This document shows positions 41,434 to 51,408 of a stretch of DNA of 64,000 bases, in pieces. Source of the DNA: Oscillospiraceae bacterium. GTDB lineage: Bacteria; Bacillota; Clostridia; Oscillospirales; Ruminococcaceae. Location: positions 2,232,001 through 2,296,000 of the forward strand of contig CP107210.1 in NCBI GenBank assembly GCA_025757985.1, written 5' to 3'. A program made the translations under genes and the position numbers. Each line of letters opens with the position of its first letter. Position 1 is the first letter of the stretch. Below the pieces are notes generated by a model that saw only the letters and a list, made by a program, of their open reading frames with translations, made no database searches and was not told the DNA's origin.

Positions 41434-43044
41434 TTATTTTACGATGCGGATAAAAGCCAAGTCGTTGGTGACAAGCTCTGTCTTTACGGTGAGTTTGCCA
41501 TCCGCATATTCATACGGAGCCGGGGCGTAGTCCACTGCACTTTCATCAATGACCTGCTGTACCTGCGCCGGGGTCATGTCCTCCGGCTCACCCATTGCCT
41601 GCCAGCACTTCAGCGGGTTGCCGTGTTCCTCGTCGATGCGGCAAAGCTGCACGCTCTGCGGCTTTGCGTCCAGTTCGACCTCGATCTCCACCGGGGTGGC
41701 CGGGGTGCTTTGCCCTGCAAAGTGGTGCAGGTTCTGTTTGGTAGCCAGCACGGTAAGCTGTGTGTCGGCAGCATCGCGGAACGCTGCCACACTCACCTCG
41801 CCGTCCAGTGCGCCGGGCAGCTCCAGCCGTTTATCCCCGGCCTGCCCCAGCAGGCGCAGCGCGTGGAAAAGCGGCTTTGGAATACCGTGCTGGGTCACAA
41901 GACCATACCCGCCGTGAAATTCCTCCGGGAAGGGGTGAATTTCCTCAAAAATATCGCTGAAGCACCAGATGCTGGATCCGTCGATGAAATCCTCAGCACT
42001 GAGAGCCGCGCGCACATCGTAGGCGGCTACCTTACGGGTATCGTTACCGGGCGCGCCAAAGGTTGCGCAGCCGTTCCATTCGGTATAGTATACCGGCAGA
42101 CCGTCAGCCTGCTTCTGTACCTGCTCGGCGGCATCGCGCAGCAGATCACGATTCAGGTCATCCGTCTCGGTGTTGTCGAGCATCGTGCGGCGGAACATGG
42201 GCAGCAAGCCATCCTCCGGCTTTAAACCGGCAAACAGCTGGGCAAAATCGACCTTGTATTCCGCTTGAATCTCCGCAGTATCCTTCATGTGATCCGCGTC
42301 TTTCTGGTCACACACCTCGCTGATGGGATCTCCTGCATACTGATGGGTCGTGATGAAGTCCACCGGCGCATCATGGGCCTTGCAGTAGTCCACGAACGCC
42401 GCGACCCACTTGCTGTTGCTGGTGGCGGGACCGCCGACCTTCAGTTTATCATCCACTGCTTTGACAGCCTTGGCGGTGATTTCATACAGACGGAAATAGT
42501 CCTCTTGCGTGCCGTCAAAGAACGGAGTTTTCAAGTCCGGCTCGTTCCAGACCTCAAAGAACCATGTTTCCACTTCCTCTTTGCCGTAGCGGTTCAGCAG
42601 AAAACGGACAAATTTCTGAATATACGCCTGCCACTGTGCCTCATCCTTCGGCGGGGCAATGCATGGTTTCCAGTAAAAGGTGCCGCGTGTCGGGCGCTTG
42701 GCCATCGGGCTGGGCATGAAGCTCAACTCCACAAAGGGCTTCATGCCGGCTTTCAGCACATTGTCATAGACCAGTCCCGGCAGGCGGAAGCTATTCTCAT
42801 AGAACGGCACCTGCTCGGAGCCGGGCATCGGCATGACCGTGGACATGGTGTCATAGGTATGCATATCATCGCTGAAAATACCGTGGAAACGCACCCGTTC
42901 AATACCCAGTTCGTCATGGATCTGCTTGAGCTGCTCACAGTAATCGGTGCGCATTGCCATGGCTGCATGACCGCTGCCAACGCAGAACTGCCAGTGCTTA
43001 TGGAACGGCTTTGCAGGTGCATTTGCGGGAATCGTGAATTTCAT
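41434..43044 (-). CDS. GH39 beta-xylosidase-like enzyme
   Basis: 536 residues from the ATG at 43044 (GGAGGAAT upstream). Starts FTIPANAPAKPFHKHWQFCV and HDELGIERVRFHGIFSDDMH as in GH39 xylosidases, with acid/base in VWNEPDL and nucleophile in YYTEWNG; then a C-terminal beta-sandwich. The enzyme removes xylose from xylo-oligosaccharides or plant glycosides in the cytosol. Its start is 4 bp after the GPH symporter stop, so the two are co-expressed and presumably handle the same substrate. Confidence 0.93.
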   Translation of the reverse strand: MKFTIPANAPAKPFHKHWQFCVGSGHAAMAMRTDYCEQLKQIHDELGIERVRFHGIFSDDMHTYDTMSTVMPMPGSEQVPFYENSFRLPGLVYDNVLKAGMKPFVELSFMPSPMAKRPTRGTFYWKPCIAPPKDEAQWQAYIQKFVRFLLNRYGKEEVETWFFEVWNEPDLKTPFFDGTQEDYFRLYEITAKAVKAVDDKLKVGGPATSNSKWVAAFVDYCKAHDAPVDFITTHQYAGDPISEVCDQKDADHMKDTAEIQAEYKVDFAQLFAGLKPEDGLLPMFRRTMLDNTETDDLNRDLLRDAAEQVQKQADGLPVYYTEWNGCATFGAPGNDTRKVAAYDVRAALSAEDFIDGSSIWCFSDIFEEIHPFPEEFHGGYGLVTQHGIPKPLFHALRLLGQAGDKRLELPGALDGEVSVAAFRDAADTQLTVLATKQNLHHFAGQSTPATPVEIEVELDAKPQSVQLCRIDEEHGNPLKCWQAMGEPEDMTPAQVQQVIDESAVDYAPAPYEYADGKLTVKTELVTNDLAFIRIVK

Positions 43045-43048
43045 GGTC

Positions 43049-44470
43049 TTATTCCTCCGGTTTTTGTGTATGCCGCTTGGCAACTTCCGCACGCATGGCG
43101 GGAAGCTTTTCCTCCAGATCGAAGCCGCGGAAAATCAAGAACATGCCCACATTCAGTACGATGGGCAGATAGTTGGAAAATGCGTAGATAGCATAGCGCA
43201 TCGAGGTGGTGGCCGCGCTTAGGGTGGAATCGTAGGAGCCAATCATCAGGAACAGTGCCAGAACCAACGCACCCAGACCGCCGCCGACCTTGTTGCCGAA
43301 GCCAATCGCACCGGAAGAGACGGCCACCAGCTTTTTATCATATTTGTACTCATTGTAATCGACCGCCATTGCCAACAGAACGCCGTACAGGCACATCAAA
43401 GGGATCTGTAAAAAGCTTCCTACCAGATCGGAGCCGATGTACGCTGCAAGATTGGTCGGCACAAAGCAGCGCACTGCGCAGGAAGCTGCGTACCCCAGCA
43501 GACCCAGATTGATGGTTCCCTTTACGCCCAGCTTTTTGATGATGGGGTTGGACAGTACAAAGCCTAAAAGCGTGGAGAGCAGACCGGCCGAACCGGCAAT
43601 GGCTACCAGATTATCATTGCCGAAAATCCACTTGCAGTAGTAGGCGCCGGACGACGCGGCGATGGCCGAGGAAACCGCTGTAATCAAGTTGAACAGCAGC
43701 ACGATGACCCAGTATTTGTTGCCGAACAGGCACTTGACTGCCGTAAGAAAATTAACGGGTTCTTCCTCCGGCTCTGCTGCTGCGGTGTCATCCTCGACCG
43801 CTTTACGCATAGCCTTGCTGCCGTTGGCGTAGCAGATGAGCAAGCTCAGCAGAACGATCAGTGCAATGACCGCGCCGTACTTGATCCACGCCGCCTGTGT
43901 GCCGCCCAGCATATTCGTGATGGGAATCGTTGCGATGGAAATGACCATGCCGGAAGCATAGTTGCCGACCGCACGCAGAATGCCCATGTTGCCGCGCTCC
44001 TGCTGGCTCCTGGTGCGCACGATCATGGTTGCCGCAAAGGGTGTGGCAATCATTGTGTAGATGACCGCCGTAACCAGCAGGTTTGTCACCAGTGCGTAAG
44101 CGACAGCCGGAATCTGACCGGCTTTGATGGGAACCGTGAACATCATTACCGTGATAACCGCGGCCGGGACCGCCATACGAAGCATCCACTTGTAATACTT
44201 CATATTGCCGCCCTTGGAGTGATCGATGATATTGCCGAACCAGATGTCCGTCAGCGCATCCACGACCTTGGCGATGACCATGACCACACCCACGGAGCCG
44301 ACTGCAAGCCCGACTTTATCGGTGTAGAAGTATTGCAGCTGACCTACAAGGTTTGCCATAAGGCCCAGACCCAACTGGCCGGAGAAGTCCGCGAGATAGT
44401 CGCGTTTGCGCATTACGAGCGCTGCGCCGTCCTTATCCACAGTGGGGCGCTCTTTTTTACCGAATGCCAT
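43049..44470 (-). CDS. GPH-family sugar:cation symporter (MelB/XynB-like)
   Basis: 473 residues, 12 expected membrane segments, from an ATG at 44470 (AGGAGGAAG upstream). MelB-like signature: LGLGLMANLVGQLQYFYTDK, then VVDALTDIWFGNIIDHSKGG in the first cytoplasmic loop (D-x-x-x-G-x-x-x-D-H). It imports a glycoside with Na+ or H+. It heads the operon GPH-GH39-GH2-GH78 and is divergent from the AraC gene. The C-terminal tail is polar (AEVAKRHTQKPEE). Confidence 0.92.
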   Translation of the reverse strand: MAFGKKERPTVDKDGAALVMRKRDYLADFSGQLGLGLMANLVGQLQYFYTDKVGLAVGSVGVVMVIAKVVDALTDIWFGNIIDHSKGGNMKYYKWMLRMAVPAAVITVMMFTVPIKAGQIPAVAYALVTNLLVTAVIYTMIATPFAATMIVRTRSQQERGNMGILRAVGNYASGMVISIATIPITNMLGGTQAAWIKYGAVIALIVLLSLLICYANGSKAMRKAVEDDTAAAEPEEEPVNFLTAVKCLFGNKYWVIVLLFNLITAVSSAIAASSGAYYCKWIFGNDNLVAIAGSAGLLSTLLGFVLSNPIIKKLGVKGTINLGLLGYAASCAVRCFVPTNLAAYIGSDLVGSFLQIPLMCLYGVLLAMAVDYNEYKYDKKLVAVSSGAIGFGNKVGGGLGALVLALFLMIGSYDSTLSAATTSMRYAIYAFSNYLPIVLNVGMFLIFRGFDLEEKLPAMRAEVAKRHTQKPEE

Positions 44471-44606
44471 ATTGTCTTCCTCCTGTTTTTTAGGGAACTC
44501 ATCCCTTGTTTCTGAATTTAGTATAGCATCTGCCTCTCCATGCATATTGCATTATTTGACTGGATATTGTAAAATAAGATTATCAATCTGTGGGGAGGTC
44601 TGCTCC

Positions 44607-45815
44607 GTGGATACCGCACGCTATATCCGCATCACCAATCTCTGTATGTTGTTTTTCCGGGCCGAGGGGATCGCATTTTCCCTATACGACAAACGAGATA
44701 CCTGTCACCTGCAGTACCCGGAGGAGCCGCAGCGCAACACAGCTGCACTGTTTGCTGGCCGTGACCCTGCACGGACGCTGGACATCTGCACCACCCCCAG
44801 CCATGCAGGCTATGCTTCCATCCGGATCAAGGGCGGCTGGCGGATCGTTATCGGCCCTGTCTATAACGCAAGGCTCAATGAAAGCCTTGTGGATGCCTTT
44901 ATGGCAGAAAATCAAATCCCGGCTGCGCAGCGCCACGCAGCCGATACAATTCTGGAGGCCGCACCAAATCTGAGTCTGCTGGAATTTTTCGACAAGGCCG
45001 CGTATCTCTACTACTGCATGGACGGTGAAATCCTTGACCCGTCCGTCTACTTTGATTTGACGAACGACCGCGACAGCTTTACTGTTGGCCGCGATACCGT
45101 CGAGAACCTGCTGGAGCGCAAGGAAAATGAGAAATTCCACAACAGCTACCAGTGGGAGTTGATGTTTTACGATTTGATTCGGCAGGGCGACCCGGAGAGG
45201 TTAATGGCTTTTCTGATGCAGGATAGTTCAGCCCGGGTGGGCCACGGCACAATGGCTGATACCCCGCTGCGGCAGGCAAAAAACATTTTCATCGGTTGCA
45301 TCACTAAAATCGGTATGATGTCCGCCATCCCTGCCGGAATGGACGTCGAACTAACCTACCAGCTGATAGACAGCTATGTGCTGGACTGTGAGCGCGCCGC
45401 GACGGTGCCGGAAATTGATCGTTTACAATTAAACGCTGCCTTGGATTTCTGCCGCCGCCTCGGAGAACTGCGCCTGCCTGCGGGTATCAGCCGCGAGGTA
45501 TACACCTGTATGTCCTACATCCGCAATCATGTGAATACCCCTTTGCGCCTTGACGATGTAGCTGCCTCTATCGGGCGCAGTGTGTCCTACACCGGGAATC
45601 TCTTTAAGAAAGAAACCGGTCAGACATTGGGCAATTATATTGCGGAATGTCGGCTGGAAGAAGCCAAAAGCCTTTTGTATTATACCGATATGACGTTGAC
45701 CGAAATCAGCAGCTACCTCTGCTTTTCGAGCCAGAGCTATTTTCAGAACGTATTCAAAAAAGAATATGGTGTTACCCCGATGCAATATCGCAGGCAACAC
45801 CATACCGAATCATGA
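44607..45815 (+). CDS. AraC-family regulator of the glycoside locus
   Basis: 402 residues from a GTG at 44607 (GGGGAGG upstream). A long N-terminal sensor part (no cupin motif; includes FSLYDKRDTCHLQYP and GGWRIVIGPVYNARL, as in YesN-like sensors of the PTS/GAF-like kind) is followed by the AraC double helix-turn-helix: LRLDDVAASIGRSVSYTGNL and LTEISSYLCFSSQSYFQNVF, GVTPMQYRR. It faces the GPH operon and overlaps the end of the convergent GH1 gene by 6 bp. Likely activates the glycosidase genes on both sides (inferred). Confidence 0.9.
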   Translation: MDTARYIRITNLCMLFFRAEGIAFSLYDKRDTCHLQYPEEPQRNTAALFAGRDPARTLDICTTPSHAGYASIRIKGGWRIVIGPVYNARLNESLVDAFMAENQIPAAQRHAADTILEAAPNLSLLEFFDKAAYLYYCMDGEILDPSVYFDLTNDRDSFTVGRDTVENLLERKENEKFHNSYQWELMFYDLIRQGDPERLMAFLMQDSSARVGHGTMADTPLRQAKNIFIGCITKIGMMSAIPAGMDVELTYQLIDSYVLDCERAATVPEIDRLQLNAALDFCRRLGELRLPAGISREVYTCMSYIRNHVNTPLRLDDVAASIGRSVSYTGNLFKKETGQTLGNYIAECRLEEAKSLLYYTDMTLTEISSYLCFSSQSYFQNVFKKEYGVTPMQYRRQHHTES

Positions 45816-47138
45816 TATTCTGTTGTTTTTGATTACATCCGCATACCAGTAGAACGAATCTTTCGGGATGCGCTGTTGGGTCTGATAGTCCACATACACA
45901 AGACCAAAGCGCTTATCGTAGCCCTCCGCCCACTCAAAGTTGTCCATGATGGACCAGTAGAGATACCCGGTCACCGGGATGTTCTCGTCCACGGCACGCT
46001 GTAAACCTGCCAAATAGCGCTTGACAAAGTCGATGCGCTGGGGGTCATGCACTGCGCCATCGCTCATGACGAAGTCTATGTTTGCCATACCGTTTTCCGT
46101 GACGATAATGGGCAGATGGTAGCGCTCCGTCAAGAAACGTGCCGCCCAGTACAGAGCATCCGGCGTAATGGGCCAGTCCATTGCCGTGCGGGGCATACCC
46201 GGCACAACGGCGGGGTTGGGACCCATGTACTCATCATAGTTGGAGGCATTGTAGCAGTTAAAGCCGAAGAAGTCCAGCGGCTGGCAGATGACCTTCAGTT
46301 CCTCCGCCGTGAAGAATGGCTGCAGACCCGCCGGGACACAGCCGAGAACGGCCGGGTCTGCCCACCAGTTGAAATGCGAGAAGAATGCCTGCTCCGGGAA
46401 CATCTGGGTGCGGGCTTTTTCTATGTCATCCGGCGATTCGTTCTCCGGCAGGTAGACACTGCCGTTCAGCGCCATACCGATTCTCGGGGCCAGCTTGGCG
46501 CGGCTGCGCAGCACGCGAACCGCCTTGCCGTGGGCCAGCAGCACATTTTTTGTCAGCACCGCCAGCTTGTTCATCATCACGGCGGGTTGCTCCTGCATCA
46601 GGCTTTCAAACGGCGCGTGCGCCCCCGTAAAGTAGCCGTTGCCGATGAAGGTCGTCGGCTCATTGACGGTGAACCAGAACCGCACCCGGTCGGACAAGGC
46701 ATCCGCCACTACACGGGCGTAGTTGGCGAAATCATCACTGATTTCCGCATTGTACCAGCCGCCTTTTTCGTGCGCCCACATGGGCAGATTCCAGTGGAAA
46801 ATCGTCACCATCGGCTCAATGCCCGCTGCTTTCAGTTCGTCCACCAAGTCGCTGTAAAAGGTAAGACCCTTGGGGTTGACCGTGTCGGGACCGGACATCA
46901 CGCGCGGCCAGCTGACGGAAAAGCGATACGCCTTGACGCCCAGCTTTTTCAGCAGCGCTACATCCTCCTTGTAGCGGTGGTAGTGATCACAGGCGATAGT
47001 ACCGTTCTCGCCGTGCTTGACGTGCCCCTCGCTCAAAGCATCCCAGATACCGGGAACCTTGCCGTCCTCATTGTAGGCACCCTCGATCTGGTAAGCAGCA
47101 CTGGCCGCACCCCAGAGAAAATTCTTCGGAAAGCTCAT
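45810..47138 (-). CDS. GH1 beta-glucosidase
   Basis: 442 residues from an ATG at 47138 (AAAGGAGG upstream). GH1 patterns: FPKNFLWGAASAAYQIEGAY, acid/base in FTVNEPTTF, nucleophile in PIIVTENG, and the C-terminal WSIMDNFEWAEGYDKRFGLV. Cytosolic. It follows the GH3 gene at 13 bp and is expected to remove beta-glucose or related sugars from imported glycosides; aryl-glycosides from plants are plausible substrates given the mixed GH39/GH2/GH78 set. Confidence 0.95.
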   Translation of the reverse strand: MSFPKNFLWGAASAAYQIEGAYNEDGKVPGIWDALSEGHVKHGENGTIACDHYHRYKEDVALLKKLGVKAYRFSVSWPRVMSGPDTVNPKGLTFYSDLVDELKAAGIEPMVTIFHWNLPMWAHEKGGWYNAEISDDFANYARVVADALSDRVRFWFTVNEPTTFIGNGYFTGAHAPFESLMQEQPAVMMNKLAVLTKNVLLAHGKAVRVLRSRAKLAPRIGMALNGSVYLPENESPDDIEKARTQMFPEQAFFSHFNWWADPAVLGCVPAGLQPFFTAEELKVICQPLDFFGFNCYNASNYDEYMGPNPAVVPGMPRTAMDWPITPDALYWAARFLTERYHLPIIVTENGMANIDFVMSDGAVHDPQRIDFVKRYLAGLQRAVDENIPVTGYLYWSIMDNFEWAEGYDKRFGLVYVDYQTQQRIPKDSFYWYADVIKNNRIS

Positions 47139-47151
47139 CTTGTTTCCTCCT

Positions 47152-49509
47152 TTATAGTTCTGCAAGCCGGTCATACAGCCCCTGCAGAATTGCACTCAGT
47201 TTTACTGTGTCGGGGATGACTTGAATCATGCCCACCGACAGAATATCATTCAGCTTGCGGTACACCATGAAGTCCAGTGTTTCTTTCGGCATCATATCGA
47301 ACATACCGTTCGTGAATTGATTTACGATTTCTTTTGCGCGCGGATTTTCAAGAATTTCCCCAATTGTGCTTTCACCGTTCAAGGGATAGGGGTTCTTACC
47401 CTCTATCATCAGCGGGGCTTGTGCCAAAATGTTCTCCGCCGACAATGCCAGATACAGCTTGTGCGCCCCGATAGGCTGCACCCACTTATCCAGTAGTGCG
47501 TCATAGCAGCGCAATGCCTTTTTGCTGACCGATACATTCACAACGGTTTCCTCACCGGGGGCAAGGCGCACCTTGGCATACCCCACCAGTGTGCGGTCGG
47601 GGCGCAGCATATGGGGCTTTTCCTCGCGGGTATAAATCTGCACGACCTCGCTGCCGGGGCGGCTGCCGACATTTTTTACCCGCACAGGCACATTCAGTGT
47701 TTCCTGTGTGCGCATATCCCAGCGGAAGTCATTTTCACACAATTCCACAGAAAAATCCGTGTAGCTCAAGCCGCATCCGAACGGATACTGCACAGCTAAC
47801 TTGCGCTTTGCGTAGCTGCGGTAGCCCACAAACACGCCCTCACCGTAGTAGGCATCGTTGCCCTCACCGGGGAAGTTTGGGTAGGCGGGCGTGTCCTCGT
47901 AACGAATCGGGAACGTCACCGGCAGGCGCCCTCCCGGCTCGGCCAGCCCCGTCAGCAGACGTGCCGCTGCCACGCCGCCCATGCAGCCGGGAATAAAGAT
48001 GCAAAGCACTGCATCCGCGTAAGGCAGCCAGTCCGCCATCTCTACCGGTCCGGAAATATTCAACAGCACGACGGTTTTCATGCCTTTCTGCTTTGCCTGC
48101 TTCAGCACCTCGGTCATGCGGGTGCGGTCTTGTTCCTCTACCGCCATGCTTTCGCGGTCCACATTTTCCCCAGCCGGGGCAGCCGCCGTGTACACCAGCG
48201 TGTCGGCATCGGTCCATTCCTCAAAGGCCGCCGCGCCGCGCAGTTTGCGGTATTCGTCCAGCACATTGCTGTGCAGGGCCGTCTCCACCGCCGTGGAGCC
48301 GCTGCCACACTCCAGTGTGTCGCGGCTGCGCGCCCCCCAGAACACAACACGCTGGGTCTCGGCCAGCGGTAGGACGGCATTCTCGTTTTTCAATAGCACC
48401 GCGCCGTCTTCAATGGTTCTGCAGGCGGTTTGCAGCAGTGCATCGGCGTCATACTGCGCGGGGATGCGGCGTTGATTTTGTTTGATCTCCACGATAAGCT
48501 GCAGGATATGGGTCACGCGATCATTCAGAACTTTCTCGGAAAGCCGCCCCTCCTGCACCGCCTGTTTGCAGGCGGTCATATCGTTTGGACCGGGCTGAAT
48601 CAAATCCATACCCGCCGCCAGCGTACCTTCCTTGTTCTGCCCGGCTGCACCCCAGTCGCTGACAATGGCGCCGTCGAAGTGCAGTTCCCCGCGCAGCAAA
48701 TCTGTCAGCAGCTTTTTGCTATACGAGGTGAACTCTCCGTTCACGGCGTTGTAGGCGCTCATGATACACAGGACGTGACCATCCTCGATGGCTGCCTCAA
48801 ACCCACGGGCATACAGTTCCATCATAACCCGTTTTGAAAGGTTAGAGCTTGTTGTGTTGCGGTTCGTTTCCTGATTGTTTGCGAGGAAATGCTTGGCACA
48901 GGCCGCAATGCCGGCGCTCTGCATACCGCGTACAAAGGCTGCCGCGGTCTGGGCCACCAACTCCGGGTCCTCGCCGTACATTTCATAGTTACGGCCGCCC
49001 AGCGGGTCGCGGGCAATATCCACGTTGGGACCAAAGCAGACATCCACCCCGGCGTCACGCAATTCCTGTCCGACCGCGTGGCCGATGGTCTCGGCTGTGA
49101 TCGGGTCAAACGACGCGCCGATGTTGATGCCCGACGGGAAGCTGATATGCTGCCGACCGCCCGGACGGTATTTTGCCGCCTGCTCCACAAGGTCGGTCAT
49201 CAGTGCATCGCCCTTGTACTTTTCCGCGGCCTCGTTGCGATCAACGCGGTTCAGCGCCACCATTTCCGGCGTGGCATACGCCGTACGCGGGTCATCGGCA
49301 CGGCAGGGGTCTGTTAAGTAGTCCAGCACCACATGGGTGCCATTCAGCCCGGTCGCGCCGTCCATCAGATAGATGGCGGGCACATCCATATCCGGGATAG
49401 GCCGTGTGTGGCAGGCGCGGTAGCACCCCACCATATCCAATTTTTCATCCAGCGTCATCTCCGCAACCACCTGCGGGATGCTTTGTAAGTTGCTCAATTT
49501 TGCACGCAT
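47152..49509 (-). CDS. GH3 beta-glucosidase/xylosidase
   Basis: 785 residues from an ATG at 49509 (GGGAGG upstream). It has the GH3 barrel (FPSGINIGASFDPITAETIG, GPNVDIARDPLGGRNYEMYG, KHFLANNQETNRNT, IVSDWGAAGQ with the nucleophile D), the second alpha/beta domain (GSGSTAVETA) and the fibronectin-like end (YPFGCGLSYTDFS). No signal peptide. After the fibronectin part there is an extra tail of about 90 residues (NPYPLNGESTIGEILENPRA...) forming a small helical domain found in a subset of Firmicutes GH3 proteins. Upstream of GH1 in the same operon. Confidence 0.94.
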   Translation of the reverse strand: MRAKLSNLQSIPQVVAEMTLDEKLDMVGCYRACHTRPIPDMDVPAIYLMDGATGLNGTHVVLDYLTDPCRADDPRTAYATPEMVALNRVDRNEAAEKYKGDALMTDLVEQAAKYRPGGRQHISFPSGINIGASFDPITAETIGHAVGQELRDAGVDVCFGPNVDIARDPLGGRNYEMYGEDPELVAQTAAAFVRGMQSAGIAACAKHFLANNQETNRNTTSSNLSKRVMMELYARGFEAAIEDGHVLCIMSAYNAVNGEFTSYSKKLLTDLLRGELHFDGAIVSDWGAAGQNKEGTLAAGMDLIQPGPNDMTACKQAVQEGRLSEKVLNDRVTHILQLIVEIKQNQRRIPAQYDADALLQTACRTIEDGAVLLKNENAVLPLAETQRVVFWGARSRDTLECGSGSTAVETALHSNVLDEYRKLRGAAAFEEWTDADTLVYTAAAPAGENVDRESMAVEEQDRTRMTEVLKQAKQKGMKTVVLLNISGPVEMADWLPYADAVLCIFIPGCMGGVAAARLLTGLAEPGGRLPVTFPIRYEDTPAYPNFPGEGNDAYYGEGVFVGYRSYAKRKLAVQYPFGCGLSYTDFSVELCENDFRWDMRTQETLNVPVRVKNVGSRPGSEVVQIYTREEKPHMLRPDRTLVGYAKVRLAPGEETVVNVSVSKKALRCYDALLDKWVQPIGAHKLYLALSAENILAQAPLMIEGKNPYPLNGESTIGEILENPRAKEIVNQFTNGMFDMMPKETLDFMVYRKLNDILSVGMIQVIPDTVKLSAILQGLYDRLAEL

Positions 49510-49619
49510 ACAGTTTTCCTCCCTTTCGTAAATGAATTCTGTATCCAGTATAGCGTGCCGTGGAATCTGCGTATTGTAATTTTCGTGATGCAATTGTAAT
49601 TTTTGGCTGGCTGCCGCAG

Positions 49620-49835
49620 GGAATGAATCAGAAGTGATTCACTCTTGAGAGCATATACGAATTTGTGCGGGTATCGGGTTTGTTTGTCATCGTTTTGGGG
49701 TAGACGTGTTTTGCTAGCATAGCGTTTGGATATCCACAAACGCATTTCTGGGGTGTTCCCCAGACCCCCTCGCTGCTCTTGTGTGACGATAGTGACGCAG
49801 ATGACGCTAATGACGCTGTTTTGGGGATATACAAC
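49620..49835. repeat. Multi-stem repeat, copy C (right arm missing)
   Basis: TGAATCAGAAGTGATTCA palindrome, GTTTTGCTAGCATAG, stem GCGTTTG (49722-49728)/CAAACGC (49737-49743), stem CTGGGG/CCCCAG, three TGACGC units at 9-bp period (49793-49818). After GGGGATAT the copy ends; the inverted arm found in B and D is absent. No integrase is nearby, so this is a solo copy in front of the GH3 operon. Confidence 0.85.
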
Positions 49836-50310
49836 AGTTCTAATATTTCGGCTTGGCGTCGATCGGCACTTGACACACTCTCACCTCTTTTCTGCTCGTT
49901 TTTCCCTTGCTCATCATCTTAAAGGCTAATAGCGCAGAAAATGTCCTCTAATTATTTGAACTTTTTGTGAATTTTTCGAGAAGCAGGCATAAAAAAGCCC
50001 GCCGCATTTGAGATGCGACGGGCTTATATTTTGACGAGAAAATTTCTATTATTTATGCTTCTGCGTTTTGGACAAGGCTTTCTCCGGGCGGTGCGGCTGA
50101 TAGTACAATCCGAAACATTCCGGTGGCCACTTTTCAACGCCCTCCAAGAAAGAATGTCGAATCAGTTTTTTTGGCAACAGTTTCCATTTTCTGCGTGATT
50201 TCCTTACGTTTTTCCATATGCGGCCTCCTAAATTTATTGTGATTTACACCGTAAACTAGAAAAGTCCACACAATCATAGGATTACCCAACGCAAATACGC
50301 CTAGAAATTA
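49836..50310. other. Gene-poor region with one terminator hairpin (49995-50025)
   Basis: Hairpin arms AAGCCCGCCGCAT and ATGCGACGGGCTT (one mismatch). On the minus strand about 50060-50220 there is a short open stretch (reads WPPECFGLYYQPHRPEKALS) that may be the end of a lost gene; I cannot assign it. Confidence 0.45.
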
Positions 50311-50565
50311 TTAGAGCCATTTATTCAAGAAATCGATTGCATATTTCTGTTGTTCTTCCTCAAACACATGACCAGCGTTAGGGAAAATGGCAGATTGGAA
50401 ATGGTCGGTGCACCCAGCGTCACGATAAACCTGCTCAGCTCGATCTATTACCTGTTGAACACTATCAACAGGATAAATGGGATCCTGTGCTCCGTGGCAT
50501 ACACACACTGGTCGGGGACAAAGCATCGTCACAATGTCCTGCATACTCATATCACAGGGTTCACG
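50311..50565 (-). pseudogene. C-terminal remnant of an alpha/beta-hydrolase (esterase)
   Basis: About 80 codons: DIVTMLCPRPVCVCHGAQDP (the DP after the sixth strand, with the acid residue), then SAIFPNAGHVFEEEQQKYAI with the catalytic histidine. The nucleophile half is missing; the 5' end is replaced by repeat E copy 2. Confidence 0.7.
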
Positions 50566-50990
50566 CAAGTGAAAAGCCCAACGAACTGGTGATGAAATTT
50601 TACTCTCTAGCAAGAAGTTGTACGCAAGCCAACTCTACACCATCCCTGCACACCGCCCCTGTCACCGCGAGAAACGCCCTTGTTTAGGCGCATTCACACC
50701 GCGTCGGAGCGGTGCCCTCCCAGCCAAATATTGCCCCAAATTCCCCGTTTTCCGGGGATTTTTTATTTTACCGCAAAGGCATTTACCTGAACGGGATTTC
50801 CCTGTACAGGTAAATCCTGCACAAATAAATAATTAAATAAATAAAATACTAATATACTATCGTATCCTATCCGTAAAACTACAAAAAATTGGATTCATCC
50901 CGCTATGGTCTTACGGCCATGCGTACAACTTACCACCGGAGAGTACAACTTACGATTGCAAACCGACCCTGCCAAGTTGTATAATTAAAG
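50551..50990. repeat. Long repeat E, copy 2
   Basis: Matches 37364-37800, including the CCCCGTTTTCCGGGGATTTT terminator-like stem and the two GTACAACTTA boxes (50923-50932 and 50943-50952, again 20 bp apart). It runs into GTATAATTAAAGCACCGATA, the same promoter end found in front of the AlbA-type gene at 29.34 kb, and is followed by an AlbA-type fragment, so it is at least partly the upstream region of that gene family. Confidence 0.75.
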
Positions 50991-51000
50991 CACCGATAGT

Positions 51001-51168
51001 TCGCGCAAAAGCTGGTGCAAGAGCATGAGCGCTTTTGCGAACACGCTGGGCGGCGCGCTTATTTTCGGCATGGCGGATGACGGGCAGATCGTTGGGCTGA
51101 CCGAACCCGACAGCGACGCCGAGAAAATCAGCGAGATCATCAAGACGCGCATGGAGCCTATCCAATAG
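51001..51168 (+). pseudogene. Fragment of a second AlbA_2-type gene
   Basis: Encodes SAFANTLGGALIFGMADDGQ and GLTEPDSDAEKISEI, nearly identical to the gene at 29.4 kb, but lacks about 60 bases near the start and everything after EPIQ. The following 51169-51358 stretch is GC-rich, with no gene. Confidence 0.85.
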
Positions 51169-51358
51169 TACGATATACCGTGAAACCGCGCGCCGTCCGG
51201 CGCGATTTTATGCGCTGCGCGCAGCCAGCGGTGCGGCGCGGTCACTGCGCCCGCAGGCGCGTTTCGGAGCGCAACCGCCGCACAGCGGCGGCTCTTAGCG
51301 CGGAGATAGACACGCGCCCTACATTTCTACCCGAAAAAGGGCTTTTTCGACAAACTGA

Positions 51359-51386
51359 AGCGGGCGAACATTTCTGTTCGCCCGCT
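51359..51386. terminator. Terminator after the second sugar ABC operon
   Basis: Arms AGCGGGCGAACA and TGTTCGCCCGCT, short loop; on the minus strand it follows the permease stop with an A/T-rich tail. Confidence 0.85.
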
Positions 51387-51408
51387 TTTTACGGTCTATA
51401 AAACTTTT

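Noticed and set aside
39874..42225. 783-codon plus-strand frame opposite GH2 and GH39
   Set aside because: Crosses the terminator hairpin and two real genes on the other strand; arginine/histidine/glycine-rich shadow.
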